64,000 bases of DNA from Coralliovum pocilloporae (GCF_030845175.1 NZ_CP132542.1:2639501-2703500), one strand, 5' to 3'. Positions 9,401 to 17,235 are shown, numbered from the stretch's first letter. Notes: generated from the sequence alone by a model not told the origin. Numbers and translations are program-made.

Positions 9401-10380
9401 ATCGCGCTGCCTTTGGGAAGGTCGGTCGTCAGGCACGTTTCGGCAGACCGGAGGTGGTTGTTCTCAGCCTGCCGGTCCTGCCCGGCAGAAATGACACGAC
9501 CCTTTCTTACATAGCGGGTTTCGCTGAACCCTGGCCTGGCAGACTTCTGGTCAGTCGCGCCGACGGGAACAGCGGCTTCTCGCCCGTGACAGCCCTCGAG
9601 CAGCGCGCCGTCATGGGACACCTTGAAACAGACTTGCACACCGGGCCTGTCGGTGTCTGGGATGAAGGCAATCAGCTTGATGTGCGGATTTTCGGCGGTC
9701 TGGTGCAGGGGCTGTCTGATGATGCAGTCCTGAATGGCGGAAATGCGCTTGCCGTGGAAACCGACAATGGCGGTTGGGAAGTTCTGCAGTTTCGTTCAGC
9801 GCAGATGGTTGGTGACAGGCTCTGGCGTTTGTCAGGGTTGCTGCGGGCGCAATTGGGTACAGAAGACGCAATGAGAGCGGGCAGCAGCTCCGGGAAGAGG
9901 GTTGTCCTGCTCGACCGGGCTCTGGTGCCGCTTGAAACCGACCCGGCCTTTGTTGAGCAGGCCCGCCGATATCGGGTCAGTCTGCCAGGGCGTAGCCTGT
10001 CTTATCCAACGACGGTCGAAGTCAGCCACGCTGCCTCCGCCAGAGCTCTGCTGCCCCTCAGCCCTGTGCATATCAATGCAGCTCTCACAGCGGACGGGCA
10101 TATCGATATCCGCTGGGTCAGAAGAGGGCGTGTTTCCGCAGATAACTGGGCGCTGGCTGACATTCCTCTGGCTGAAGACAAGGAAAGCTATCTTCTGGAA
10201 ATCCTGAGCGCTGGAACAGTTGTCAGGACAGAAACACTCGGTCAGCCAGCTTATCGCTATCAGAGCGCGGAGTGGCGCGCAGAACTGGGCGTTGATGCCA
10301 CCCGGATCACCCTGAGGATCAGTCAGATCAGCGCGGTTGCGGGCCAGGGCGCACCGGCCACCGAAACATTGGCACTTTAA
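6493..10380 (+). CDS. GTA host-specificity / baseplate megatron protein with TIM-barrel domain (gp15)
   Basis: A 1295-residue protein, by far the largest in the cluster. The N-terminus has glycine-rich hydrophobic segments (GSALAGNIGALIGQTVGAIAG), followed by the DGRPIPRVYGRTRLAGQVIW block found at the start of tail-tip proteins. A GTA TIM-barrel, glycoside-hydrolase-like domain spans about residues 390-760 (GGVDGFLIGSEMRG, AADWSEYFGHQ, FTELGVPAVDKGGNQPN). A Phage-tail_3-like region and a C-terminal beta-rich portion follow. By analogy with GTA gp15 it forms the central fibre and receptor-contacting tip. The length is close to that of the R. capsulatus protein (about 1300). Confidence 0.92.
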   Translation: MASLVLQTAGSVLGSALAGNIGALIGQTVGAIAGSAVDAVLFNDPQRVEGPRLQSLEVQTSTDGRPIPRVYGRTRLAGQVIWATRFEESVSVENTGGKGGGGASASVTSYSYFANFAVGLCEGEITRLERIWADGRLLDLTDLTYRIYRGTEDQQPDSLIVAKEGMENTPAYRGLAYVVFERLPLEEFGNRLPNLTFEVVRSREPLEQQIRAMTVIPGSTEFGYDPRLVTTIFRPGASDTDNRHTQSHKTDWDVSIDQLQANCPNLQHVSLVIAWFGSDLRCEACTLEPKVDHPDKQTSGDQWQVSGLGRATATLVSTVSGRPAFGGTPSDGGVIRAIRDLKARGLKVTLYPFILMDIPQGNDRPDPYTGATGQPVFPWRGRITCSPAPGEAGTPDQTASASAQVQAFLGTAQPSHFGSAGDRVVYSGPVEWSYRRMILHYARLAETAGGVDGFLIGSEMRGMTSIRSSRSDYPFVTGLVSLASDVKGMLGSGTKVSYAADWSEYFGHQPQDGSGDVLFNLDPLWASPAVDIIAIDNYMPLGDWRDGSSHLDLDRADSPAETAYIQSQITGGEGYDWFYAGSSDRHSQTRTLISDGAYGKPWVFRYKDLVNWWSQPHVNRISGVEVAQPTAWQPRSKPIWFTELGVPAVDKGGNQPNVFPDPKSSESRRPYFSSGARDDLIQRRALEASLTWWGDEANNPVSPETSRQMIDLDACFLWTWDARPFPAFPVAQDIWADGPNWETGHWLNGRLGGISLRRLIEDVLQDHGLSDIDIGEIDGIVDGYAVDRPLSARSTLEALQDLFGFVLTDSNGIIRCRPRRRRADMIVGPDRLVEEGEGALVDVRRAQETELPARLTIGFAESLEDHQTASVSAVQNMISSQRTQTVNLPVIATRNVMQPVAEQALSDIWTARETVRFTLPPSALALEPGDVADWIDGDRTIPLMITNLEDAGLRRIEARRLDVPRPRTPNRAAFGKVGRQARFGRPEVVVLSLPVLPGRNDTTLSYIAGFAEPWPGRLLVSRADGNSGFSPVTALEQRAVMGHLETDLHTGPVGVWDEGNQLDVRIFGGLVQGLSDDAVLNGGNALAVETDNGGWEVLQFRSAQMVGDRLWRLSGLLRAQLGTEDAMRAGSSSGKRVVLLDRALVPLETDPAFVEQARRYRVSLPGRSLSYPTTVEVSHAASARALLPLSPVHINAALTADGHIDIRWVRRGRVSADNWALADIPLAEDKESYLLEILSAGTVVRTETLGQPAYRYQSAEWRAELGVDATRITLRISQISAVAGQGAPATETLAL

Positions 10381-10423
10381 TTCTCAACATTTCACCAGTC
10401 CCAAGCCTGTATGAGGAGAAACT

Positions 10424-10636
10424 ATGAAACAGGATTTTAGCAAACCCTGGTATCAGTCACGAACCATCTGGGGGGCAGTTGTCAGTATCGGTGCCTCTGT
10501 TGCCGCACTGGCTGATGTGACTGTGCCTGACACGACGCAGGCCATTCTGGCCGATTCCCTCTTTCAGCTGACGGCTGTCGGTGGTGGTATCTTTTCGATC
10601 CTCGGGCGTTTGCGGGCCGAACAGCCGGTTCGCTGA
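10424..10636 (+). CDS. Small membrane protein, holin-like, at the end of the GTA cluster
   Basis: A 70-residue protein with a strong ribosome site (GAGGAGAA) 44 bases after gp15. It has a KPWYQSRTIWGAVVSIG start, one or two hydrophobic helices (about residues 13-30 and 45-62) and a GRLRAEQPVR basic end. Small phage-encoded proteins with the WYQSRTIWGA...GRLRA pattern are often found beside endolysin genes and are annotated as holin-like or unknown. Function here is inferred from size, hydrophobicity and position. No endolysin other than gp14 is adjacent. Confidence 0.65.
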   Translation: MKQDFSKPWYQSRTIWGAVVSIGASVAALADVTVPDTTQAILADSLFQLTAVGGGIFSILGRLRAEQPVR

Positions 10637-10742
10637 TCTACAGCGTGCTTCTGAAAAGTTGATAGACTTTTCGGATAAAAGCTCGCGCACCTAAGGCGTG
10701 CTTCTGAAAAGTTGATAGACTTTTCGGATAAAAGTTCGCGCA
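10635..10742 (+). repeat. Tandem pair of 47-bp palindromic intergenic repeats
   Basis: Two copies, 10643-10689 and 10696-10742, differ at one base and lie 53 bases apart with a CCTAAG spacer. Each contains GAAAAGT-N6-ACTTTTC, a perfect 7-bp stem, followed by GGATAAAAG. The 21 bases at 10635-10655, reaching into the last codon region before the first copy, recur exactly on the opposite strand at 21844-21864. Another relative with the same CTGAAAAGT...TTTTCGGATAA core lies at 30555-30599 on the minus strand. Confidence 0.85.
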
Positions 10743-11003
10743 GAAACAAATTCTCCAGGCACCGCCGCTAAGTCAGGTTAAAGATCTGGTGCCTGCAGAA
10801 CGCCTGTGTAACGCTACGTCATTTGCCAGCAGAGCAAGCAGCTTCGCGCCTCACAATGGTGCGGAGTTTTTACTAATTGTAAACAGTCTGTCAACTATAT
10901 ACGATCATTGACTATTTTTCTCATATTTATGTGCGTGGTTGCGCGGTTTTCATGACCGCAATGTTCATGCCGCGTTCAGACTCCTCCCCCTATATCTTCC
11001 CCC
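10743..11003. other. Intergenic region upstream of the feuNPQ group
   Basis: No gene is seen here. The first half resembles ordinary intergenic sequence; from about 10865 it is A+T rich (TTTACTAATTGTAAAC and TTGACTATTTTTCTC), which suits the promoter of the downstream exported protein and two-component system. No unambiguous -35/-10 pair stands out. Confidence 0.5.
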
Positions 11004-11309
11004 ATGATTTCACTGCGTTGCACATTGGCAGTCGTTGCCCTCTCTTTGTTTGCCGTCACGACGGCCACGGAGACGGTATCTGCTGCGCCATGCCTGTCAC
11101 AGGCCAAGGTGCGACAGCTCATCTCTTCCGGCCAGGCCTTACCGTTTTCCAAGATCAAGCGCAGCCTGCGTGGCAAGGTCCGCGGGAAAGTGGTCAAGGC
11201 TGAATTGTGTGCAGCTGGTGGAGGACTTGTTTATGTGCTGACGGTTCTGACACGGTCAGGCAAGGTCAGTCGGTTGCGGGTCGATGCCCGTAACGGTAGC
11301 TTGCGTTAA
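11004..11309 (+). CDS. Small exported PepSY-like protein, candidate FeuN modulator
   Basis: A 101-residue protein with a signal peptide (hydrophobic residues 6-20, cleavage likely after VSA-A near residue 27) and a C-terminal PepSY-like strand pattern, VYVLTVLTRSGKVSRLRVDA followed by RNGSLR. It sits 29 bases before a FeuP-type response regulator. In Sinorhizobium a small periplasmic protein, FeuN, is encoded just upstream of feuP and restrains the kinase FeuQ. Position, size, export and PepSY-like end agree with that role, but sequence identity to FeuN could not be checked. No strong ribosome site precedes the ATG at 11004. Confidence 0.7.
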   Translation: MISLRCTLAVVALSLFAVTTATETVSAAPCLSQAKVRQLISSGQALPFSKIKRSLRGKVRGKVVKAELCAAGGGLVYVLTVLTRSGKVSRLRVDARNGSLR

Positions 11310-11338
11310 CTGGTAAAGAGGGATTTGAGGGGGTTTGG

Positions 11339-12007
11339 ATGCGTTTACTGGTGGTTGAAGACGACCCGGATCTGAACAGGCAGCTGGTTGAGGCACTGAA
11401 GGATGCCGATTACGCCGTTGACACCGCTCTCGACGGTGAAGAGGGGCATTTTCTGGGTGATACAGAGCCTTATGATGCTGTGATTCTGGATATTGGCCTG
11501 CCTGGAATGGACGGCATCAGTGTTCTGGAGCAATGGCGCAGGGATGGGCATACCATGCCGGTTCTGCTGCTGACAGCTCGGGACCGCTGGAGCGACAAGG
11601 TCGCCGGGATCGATGCCGGTGCCGATGACTATGTGGCCAAGCCCTTCCATATGGAAGAGATCCTGGCGCGCCTGCGGGCGCTCGTGCGTCGCTCTGCCGG
11701 TCTTGCATCAAACGAGATTGAGGTTGGCGGCGTCCGTCTCGATACAAGAGCGGGCCGGGCCACTGAAGATGGCATGCTCATCAAGCTCACCTCCCATGAG
11801 TACCGGCTGCTTGCCTATCTAATGCATCACAAGGGGCGCGTGGTCTCAAGAACCGAACTTGTGGAACATCTCTACGATCAGGATTTTGATCGGGATTCCA
11901 ACACGATCGAGGTTTTTGTCGGCCGCCTGCGCAAAAAACTGAAGTCAGACATTATCCGCACGGTCCGGGGGCTCGGATATTGCCTGTCAGACCCGGAAGA
12001 CGGCTGA
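11339..12007 (+). CDS. feuP: FeuP-type OmpR-family response regulator
   Basis: A 222-residue response regulator: receiver domain (acidic pair EDD at 7-9, phospho-acceptor Asp51 in VILDIGLPGMDG, switch region LLLTARDRWSDKV, Lys in DDYVAKPF) and a C-terminal winged helix (LTSHEYRLLAYLMHHKGRVV, ending TVRGLGYCL). The segments GEEGHFLGDTEPYDAV and DQDFDRDSNTIEVFVGRLRKK match my memory of FeuP from rhizobia very closely. There FeuP controls cyclic glucan export (ndvA) and was first linked to iron uptake. It is followed after 22 bases by its cognate kinase gene and preceded by the feuN candidate. Confidence 0.88.
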   Translation: MRLLVVEDDPDLNRQLVEALKDADYAVDTALDGEEGHFLGDTEPYDAVILDIGLPGMDGISVLEQWRRDGHTMPVLLLTARDRWSDKVAGIDAGADDYVAKPFHMEEILARLRALVRRSAGLASNEIEVGGVRLDTRAGRATEDGMLIKLTSHEYRLLAYLMHHKGRVVSRTELVEHLYDQDFDRDSNTIEVFVGRLRKKLKSDIIRTVRGLGYCLSDPEDG

Positions 12008-12029
12008 GACCCGGGAAGCACCAAGGGCG

Positions 12030-13436
12030 ATGACGTCTCTGTTCAAACGGCTGCCAAAACCGAAATCTCTTGCAGCGCGCCTGTTCCTGACAGGTGCGAT
12101 CTGGAGTCTTCTGGCGCTTGCCGGTGCGGCGTTCATTCTGACCAGTCTGCACAGAGCATCGGTTGAAAGCGGGTTCGACCAGAGACTCGATAATCATCTG
12201 TCCCTGCTCATCGGTGAGACGTCCCAGATTGTTGAGACCGGAGGGTTCGAGACCGCCATTGTCAGTCTGGGAGACGCGCAGTTCGATCTGCCCCTGTCCG
12301 GCTGGTACTGGATTATCCGCGACAAGGCATCAGCTACGGTTCTGCTCACATCCGATTCTATTTTCGGCGAGACGTTTAACCTGCCCAGTGATGACGGTGT
12401 CGAGGCTGATGATACAGGCTATAGAAAAGCTTATGGCGTGGGCCCTGACGGCAAGTTTCTGAGGATTCTGGAACGCGATATCACCATCGGAGACAAGGTC
12501 TACACGATTGCTGTTTCGGGTGATTTTGATGAATTGCAGGCGGAAATCGGTCGCTTTGAGGCATCCACCGTTCTCACCCTGGCGGCCTTTGGTCTGGGGC
12601 TGTTGATGACGACTTATCTTCTGGTCCGGATCGGATTGCGACCGCTGGACGATATCCGTGCAGGCCTGACGCGGATCAGGCAGGGTGATGCAGACAGGCT
12701 GGACGGCAGTTTCCCAACCGAGATTGAGCCTCTTGTGCTGGAGTTGAACGAGCTGATCAAGTCCGTCAACGAAGTGATAGAGCGGGCACGCACCCATGTG
12801 GGCAATCTGGCCCACGCTCTCAAAACGCCTCTCAGTGTGATTACCAATGAGGCTCGGCGCAGCGAAACGGACTTTGCCGATAAAATTTCCGAACAGGCTG
12901 ATCTGATGCGCGGCCAGGTGCAGACCTATCTGGATCGTGCCCGTATGGCCGCCCGGGTCAACACCATTACCTCTGTCACCGATGTCGCTTTTGTCGTTGA
13001 CCGGCTTGTTCGTGCCATGCGCCGCATCTACGAAGCACGGGGCATCCGTATCGAGCTGGGGCCGATTGAAGGTCTGAGATTCAGGGGTGAACAGCAGGAT
13101 CTTGAGGAAATGCTGGGCAATCTCATCGATAATGCCTGCAAATATTCAGATGGCGAAGTGCAGATCTCCTTCACGTATGCACCGGACCCGGACCGACAGC
13201 GGGCATTTCTGCATATCTGTATTGATGATAACGGCCCAGGGCTGACAGAGGATCAGTGCAAGGAAGCCATGCGGCGGGGGCGCCGGTTTGACGAAACCAA
13301 GCCGGGATCAGGCCTCGGGCTGAATATTGTTAACGAATTAGCGGAATTATATGGAGGAACACTGCGTCTGACACGGTCGACCCTTGGCGGTCTTCGTGTT
13401 GAGCTTGTTGTCCCGTCTCCTGTGAGAGAACACTAG
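12030..13436 (+). CDS. feuQ: FeuQ-type sensor histidine kinase
   Basis: A 468-residue membrane kinase: transmembrane helix at about 16-38, a periplasmic sensor domain of about 140 residues, a second helix at about 178-198, HAMP-like linker, then the PhoQ/FeuQ-type phospho-acceptor motif LAHALKTPLSVI with His262. The ATPase domain shows the N box (GNLIDNACKYSDG), G1 (DDNGPGLTEDQ) and G2 (GSGLGLNIVNELAELYGG). Known FeuQ responds to osmotic conditions and is modulated by FeuN in the periplasm. The TAG stop lies inside the CTAG target duplication of a MITE inserted directly after it, yet the reading frame is intact. Confidence 0.87.
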   Translation: MTSLFKRLPKPKSLAARLFLTGAIWSLLALAGAAFILTSLHRASVESGFDQRLDNHLSLLIGETSQIVETGGFETAIVSLGDAQFDLPLSGWYWIIRDKASATVLLTSDSIFGETFNLPSDDGVEADDTGYRKAYGVGPDGKFLRILERDITIGDKVYTIAVSGDFDELQAEIGRFEASTVLTLAAFGLGLLMTTYLLVRIGLRPLDDIRAGLTRIRQGDADRLDGSFPTEIEPLVLELNELIKSVNEVIERARTHVGNLAHALKTPLSVITNEARRSETDFADKISEQADLMRGQVQTYLDRARMAARVNTITSVTDVAFVVDRLVRAMRRIYEARGIRIELGPIEGLRFRGEQQDLEEMLGNLIDNACKYSDGEVQISFTYAPDPDRQRAFLHICIDDNGPGLTEDQCKEAMRRGRRFDETKPGSGLGLNIVNELAELYGGTLRLTRSTLGGLRVELVVPSPVREH

Positions 13437-13702
13437 GGTCAAGACTCATTGCTCATGCCCATTCTGTTCATCAGGGAAGGGCAGAATGGGCGCAAACAAG
13501 AGCGCAGGACAGGTGGATCCTATTCAAGCTGTTGTTTGTGGTCAGGCTGAGCTTTCCTGATGAACCCAAAGGGCGGGGTCATTTTAGCGCCCGGCTTTGT
13601 TGGAGATCCTTGAAAACCGGAAGGTTTCCTACGGACCTCCGCCGTGCCGGACGAAAAAATGACCATCGCAGAATGGACGTGAGCAATGAGTCTTGACCCT
13701 AG
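13433..13702. mobile_element. 262-bp MITE with 30-bp terminal inverted repeats and CTAG target duplication (IS5-like)
   Basis: The left end 13437-13466 begins GGTCAAGACTCATTGCTCA and is matched at 28 of 30 positions by the reverse complement of 13669-13698. Both ends are flanked by CTAG (13433-13436 and 13699-13702), a target of the YTAR type used by IS5-group elements. The interior encodes no plausible transposase, so this looks like a non-autonomous derivative. A further perfect 10-bp stem (GCCCATTCTG with CAGAATGGGC, 13457-13491) lies inside the left end. The left CTAG supplies the TAG stop of feuQ; the uninterrupted target would also have contained that stop. Confidence 0.85.
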
Positions 13703-13821
13703 AAAGCGGGAAAATGCCTTGATTTCGACGTACTTCAAAGGCAACAGAAACACATATTAGAGATTTTTGGGGGCTATCATGATCCATGAGTCGGCCCGTT
13801 TGAACCGATAGGAAGATCATC

Positions 13822-14301
13822 ATGATCACTCTACACACTTCAGCAAAAGTTCTGGCCGTTACATTGATCGGTCTGTCTGTTGTGGGCTGTTCCAATACCG
13901 GCCCGAAACAGGGTATCGGAACCGTGGCAGGCGCCATTGCCGGCGGCGTCATCGGCAATCAGTTCGGTAAAGGCTCAGGCAATGTTGTGGCAACGGCAGC
14001 AGGTGCTGTTATCGGCGGCCTGATCGGCTCTGAAATCGGTCGTGCGCTTGACGAACGTGACCAGCAGCTGGCTTACAACGCCCAGTACTCAGCTCTTGAA
14101 CGTGGCCGTTCCGGAGCGCCTGTAGAATGGCGTAATCCTGATTCCGGTCACAGCGGTCGCGTGGTGCCGCAGAAGGCCTATACGGTCAACAACCGCCAGT
14201 GCCGTGACTACACGCACACGGTCTATATCGATGGTCAGCCAGAGACGGCTCGCGGCACAGCATGCCGTGAAGCAGATGGCACCTGGCGCACCGTGAGCTA
14301 G
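13822..14301 (+). CDS. Glycine-zipper outer-membrane lipoprotein, 17-kDa surface antigen family
   Basis: A 159-residue lipoprotein. A signal peptide ends in the lipobox SVVGC (Cys about residue 23). Two glycine-zipper helices follow (GTVAGAIAGGVIGNQFG and VATAAGAVIGGLIGSEIG), as in the Rickettsia 17-kDa antigen and OmpA-associated SlyB-like proteins. The C-terminal half (PVEWRNPDSGHSGRVVP, CRDYTHTVYIDGQ, GTACREADGTWR) is the family's surface-antigen domain with two conserved cysteines. It probably sits in the outer membrane as a structural protein. AGGAAG precedes the start, and a strong terminator follows, so it is monocistronic. Confidence 0.88.
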   Translation: MITLHTSAKVLAVTLIGLSVVGCSNTGPKQGIGTVAGAIAGGVIGNQFGKGSGNVVATAAGAVIGGLIGSEIGRALDERDQQLAYNAQYSALERGRSGAPVEWRNPDSGHSGRVVPQKAYTVNNRQCRDYTHTVYIDGQPETARGTACREADGTWRTVS

Positions 14302-14334
14302 TATCTGTCCAGTCTGTGGACCGGATGATTTTCG

Positions 14335-14370
14335 ACCGGGCGGATCAACAGATCCGCCCGGTTTGTCTTT
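14335..14370 (+). terminator. Intrinsic terminator after the 17-kDa-antigen-like gene
   Basis: ACCGGGCGGATC (14335-14346) and GATCCGCCCGGT (14351-14362) form a perfect 12-bp stem with an AACA loop, followed by TTTGTCTTT. Confidence 0.9.
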
Positions 14371-14457
14371 GTGAGACTGATTATTAAAAAATATACCTTT
14401 TTTGGCGATTTTATTCGGACGTGTTTGTTATGGGACGCGGCACGTCTGGAGTTATAA

Positions 14458-15858
14458 ATGAGTTCGCGCGCCGAGCTGGTAGACAAGATCAGTGCATATT
14501 TGACGAGCCTGGGGCCAGGCGCGATACAGATGCTTGCACGCAGCATCGAAACCGCCCGTGCGAATGGGGATATGGATGCGGCACTTGAACTCGTCATGGA
14601 AGCGGTCCAGCGGATTACCCTTTCTCCGGAAGAGCGGGCCCGGCGTCTGGCCCGCCCTGAAGCAGAGTTTTTCAGCGGTGTCGAGAGCTTCGTTATCGAC
14701 CGGACTCCGGGCTGGAAACGTCCGGCACGGATCAGCCGCTCTTCACTCGCGCCAATCTGGTCATGGCTGCATCGTGAAATGTTCAGCCCTCGATTCTCCG
14801 AGCTGCAACTTGATAATGAGGATGCCGTTGTCGGAATGTCGGATGGCGATGTTTCGGACATTGTCGGCAAATTCCGTGCTCATTGCATGCGGCAGCTCTC
14901 GGACACGCTGGTTGATGCCTCGTCATCCCAGAAGATGACGCAGCATTTTTCTGCTCAGCTTGGCAGTGAAGAAATCTTCCAGGATCTCAATGATATTGTC
15001 TACTACAACAGCATTGAGCCCTTGATCACTCGGTTCTCCCAGTCCTTGCCCCCGGTTATCGAGAAGATCACCGATGGAGGCGAGAAATCCCTTATCAAGA
15101 AGCTCCAGCTTTTCATTCATCAGAGGCCTGATGACCAGGAATGGGCCTTTGCCAGCCTTATTCCCCGTCTTTCCAATCAGGCGCTTCTGGCAGAAATCGC
15201 GGTTAAGCTGGCGGGTAGTGATGACGTCCGCAAGATTGAGCGCTCGCTGGGCCAGACGCCGCTTGGACTCATTCACTATGATCTTGCAGGTCATGTGAAA
15301 GCAATTACAGATATCAGCCGCGGTCAGCCGAAGCTGGATACGGTCAAAACACATCTGAATGCTTATCACGATATGTTGCGTCGTGTTTCCGTGACCCTTG
15401 ATCTTGAAAGCCCGAGTGAGCTGAACAAGAGCATTTCTGTTCTGCGGAATGAGATTTCCGGCTGGATTGATCAGGAGATCAGCAGCATATCCGGTCTGAT
15501 GCGCCGGACACTGCGCGTGCCGAAGGACGGAAGTGGATCTGTCCCGGAGTTTGATGAGCATACGGTGGATGATTGTGAAAGAGCAATGGCGGTGCTCGAT
15601 ATTGCCAAACGGATCAAATCCTCTCTGGCGCTTAATCAGTCCCTGGGCAAGGTGACAAAGGAAGTCGAGCAGTCTTTCGAAGTGCTGTTCAACGGCGTTC
15701 TGGCCACGATGCGAGATGCACACGGTGAACTCTATCACTATTGTGAGCAGGTGACTGATGCCGGTATCCGGTTCGGCTCGGTCTATTTCGGCGACGACTA
15801 TGCTGACCTCCTGAGACGTCAGCGCGGTGCCGCTCAGAAGCAATCTGCAGCTGGCTGA
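14458..15858 (+). CDS. Conserved hypothetical protein, 466 residues
   Basis: No domain is recognised. The protein is almost entirely helical by composition, without a signal peptide or membrane helix, and is therefore probably cytoplasmic. Features seen are an N-terminal helical segment (GAIQMLARSIETARANGDMDAALEL), a motif-like stretch PGWKRPARISRSSLAPIWSWL, long amphipathic helices from about 150 to 420, and VYFGDDYADLLRRQRGAA near the C-terminus. The start ATG at 14458 follows TGGAG at a good distance. It stands alone between a terminator and the ccm operon. Codon use is like its neighbours, so it appears to be native. Confidence 0.75.
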   Translation: MSSRAELVDKISAYLTSLGPGAIQMLARSIETARANGDMDAALELVMEAVQRITLSPEERARRLARPEAEFFSGVESFVIDRTPGWKRPARISRSSLAPIWSWLHREMFSPRFSELQLDNEDAVVGMSDGDVSDIVGKFRAHCMRQLSDTLVDASSSQKMTQHFSAQLGSEEIFQDLNDIVYYNSIEPLITRFSQSLPPVIEKITDGGEKSLIKKLQLFIHQRPDDQEWAFASLIPRLSNQALLAEIAVKLAGSDDVRKIERSLGQTPLGLIHYDLAGHVKAITDISRGQPKLDTVKTHLNAYHDMLRRVSVTLDLESPSELNKSISVLRNEISGWIDQEISSISGLMRRTLRVPKDGSGSVPEFDEHTVDDCERAMAVLDIAKRIKSSLALNQSLGKVTKEVEQSFEVLFNGVLATMRDAHGELYHYCEQVTDAGIRFGSVYFGDDYADLLRRQRGAAQKQSAAG

Positions 15859-16106
15859 GACGATCCGTCACGCCCGATGGCAGTCTGAAATGGTCACATC
15901 CCGGTGATCACAAGTTCAGAACGGCTCTAAAATCCTTATATTTGACAGAAACCTGGCCATGCTGAGACAGCTTGTCTGATTGCGCATGAACGGGATACGG
16001 GATAACACGGACAAAGCGTTTGCCGTTTGAGCTTAATCAATGTCTCAATATCGGTATCTCGCTAAACCAAGTCCGTGATGATAATGACGGGATAAAGACG
16101 CCGACC

Positions 16107-17219
16107 ATGGTTCTTTGGATACTCTTTGCTGGAATGACAGCGATGGCAGCGCTGGTTGTTCTGATGCCGCTGATGCGGCGAACCGGAGAAGAAGCGACCG
16201 GTTATGAGCAGGATGTGGCTGTCTACAAGGACCAGATCCGCGAAATTGACCGGGATCTGGCACGTGGCGTGCTCCCTGAAGAAGAAGCTGATGCAGCACG
16301 AGCGGAAATCGCCCGTCGTCTTCTCGCTGCTGATACACAGCAGGAAGAGCAGAAGATAATGCGTCAGGGGCGGACGCAATGGGCCGCGCTGTTTGCTGTT
16401 GTGGTGATTCCTGCAGTGGCGCTTGCGACCTATCTGTCCATTGGTCAGCCGGGTCTGCCGGATCAGCCCTTGCAGGCGCGCCTGAACAAGCCGCTGGAAC
16501 AGCAGACCATTCCGGAAATGATCGCCCGGGTGGAAAGTCATCTGAAAGAAAATCCGAATGATGGCCAGGGCTGGGAAATCCTAGGACCTGTCTATATGCG
16601 GGTTGGTCGCGTGGATGATGCCATCAACGCCTACCGGAAATCTGTGGCACTGCTGGGTGAGACGCCGGTCAGCAGACTGGAGAGCTGGGCCGAGGCGATT
16701 GTGGTCCGGGATAGGGGAGCTGTGAACCAGGAAGCCAGAACCATCTTTGAACGGGCGGTAACTGTTGAACCATCCACGGTCAAGGCCCGGTTTTATCTGG
16801 CTATGCAGAAGCAGCAGACCGGAGACAAGGATGGAGCAATATCGGCCTGGTCAGCGCTTATCGAAAGCGCCAAAGACCCCGCAGCTCCGTGGGTCTCTGT
16901 TGCGCAGCGAGAACTTTCGGCGCTTGAAGGCAATGCTCCCGCTGAGACCCCTGCTGGAACCAGTGAGGCACCTGCGGGTCAGGTCACCGCTGAACAGAAC
17001 GAGATGATTGCCTCCATGGTCACAAGCCTTGCCACACGTCTTCAGGACGAAGGCGGCTCGGTTGAGGAATGGGGGCAGCTGATGCGGTCCTATACGGTGC
17101 TGGAGCAGCGTGAAAGCGCGATGCAGGCACTCAAGGATGCCCGCGAGGCTTATGCCGGTGATGAGGCAGGATTGAAACAGATTGCGCAGATTGCTTCTGC
17201 GCTTGGATTGGCTGAATAA
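16107..17219 (+). CDS. ccmI: Cytochrome c maturation protein CcmI (CycH)
   Basis: A 370-residue membrane protein that delivers apocytochrome c to the haem ligation complex. It has an N-terminal helix ([23 protein letters not shown]), a cytoplasmic leucine-zipper-like loop ([29 protein letters not shown]), a second helix (about 95-113) and a periplasmic TPR-bearing C-terminus ([25 protein letters not shown]). The start at 16107 gives the expected topology; an in-frame extension to 16020 would add 29 atypical residues. It heads the ccmIEFH operon, 16 bases before ccmE. The symbol cycH is used in rhizobia. Confidence 0.93.
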   Translation: MVLWILFAGMTAMAALVVLMPLMRRTGEEATGYEQDVAVYKDQIREIDRDLARGVLPEEEADAARAEIARRLLAADTQQEEQKIMRQGRTQWAALFAVVVIPAVALATYLSIGQPGLPDQPLQARLNKPLEQQTIPEMIARVESHLKENPNDGQGWEILGPVYMRVGRVDDAINAYRKSVALLGETPVSRLESWAEAIVVRDRGAVNQEARTIFERAVTVEPSTVKARFYLAMQKQQTGDKDGAISAWSALIESAKDPAAPWVSVAQRELSALEGNAPAETPAGTSEAPAGQVTAEQNEMIASMVTSLATRLQDEGGSVEEWGQLMRSYTVLEQRESAMQALKDAREAYAGDEAGLKQIAQIASALGLAE

Positions 17220-17235
17220 GAAAAGGTCCGGGACA

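Noticed and set aside
8596..9639. 347-codon open frame on the minus strand within gp15
   Set aside because: The plus strand carries the GTA host-specificity protein with clear domains; the antisense frame is Cys/His/Arg-rich and without family features.
14923..15843. 306-codon minus-strand frame opposite the 466-residue unknown
   Set aside because: The plus-strand frame has a well-spaced ribosome site and balanced composition; the minus frame shows a shadow pattern.
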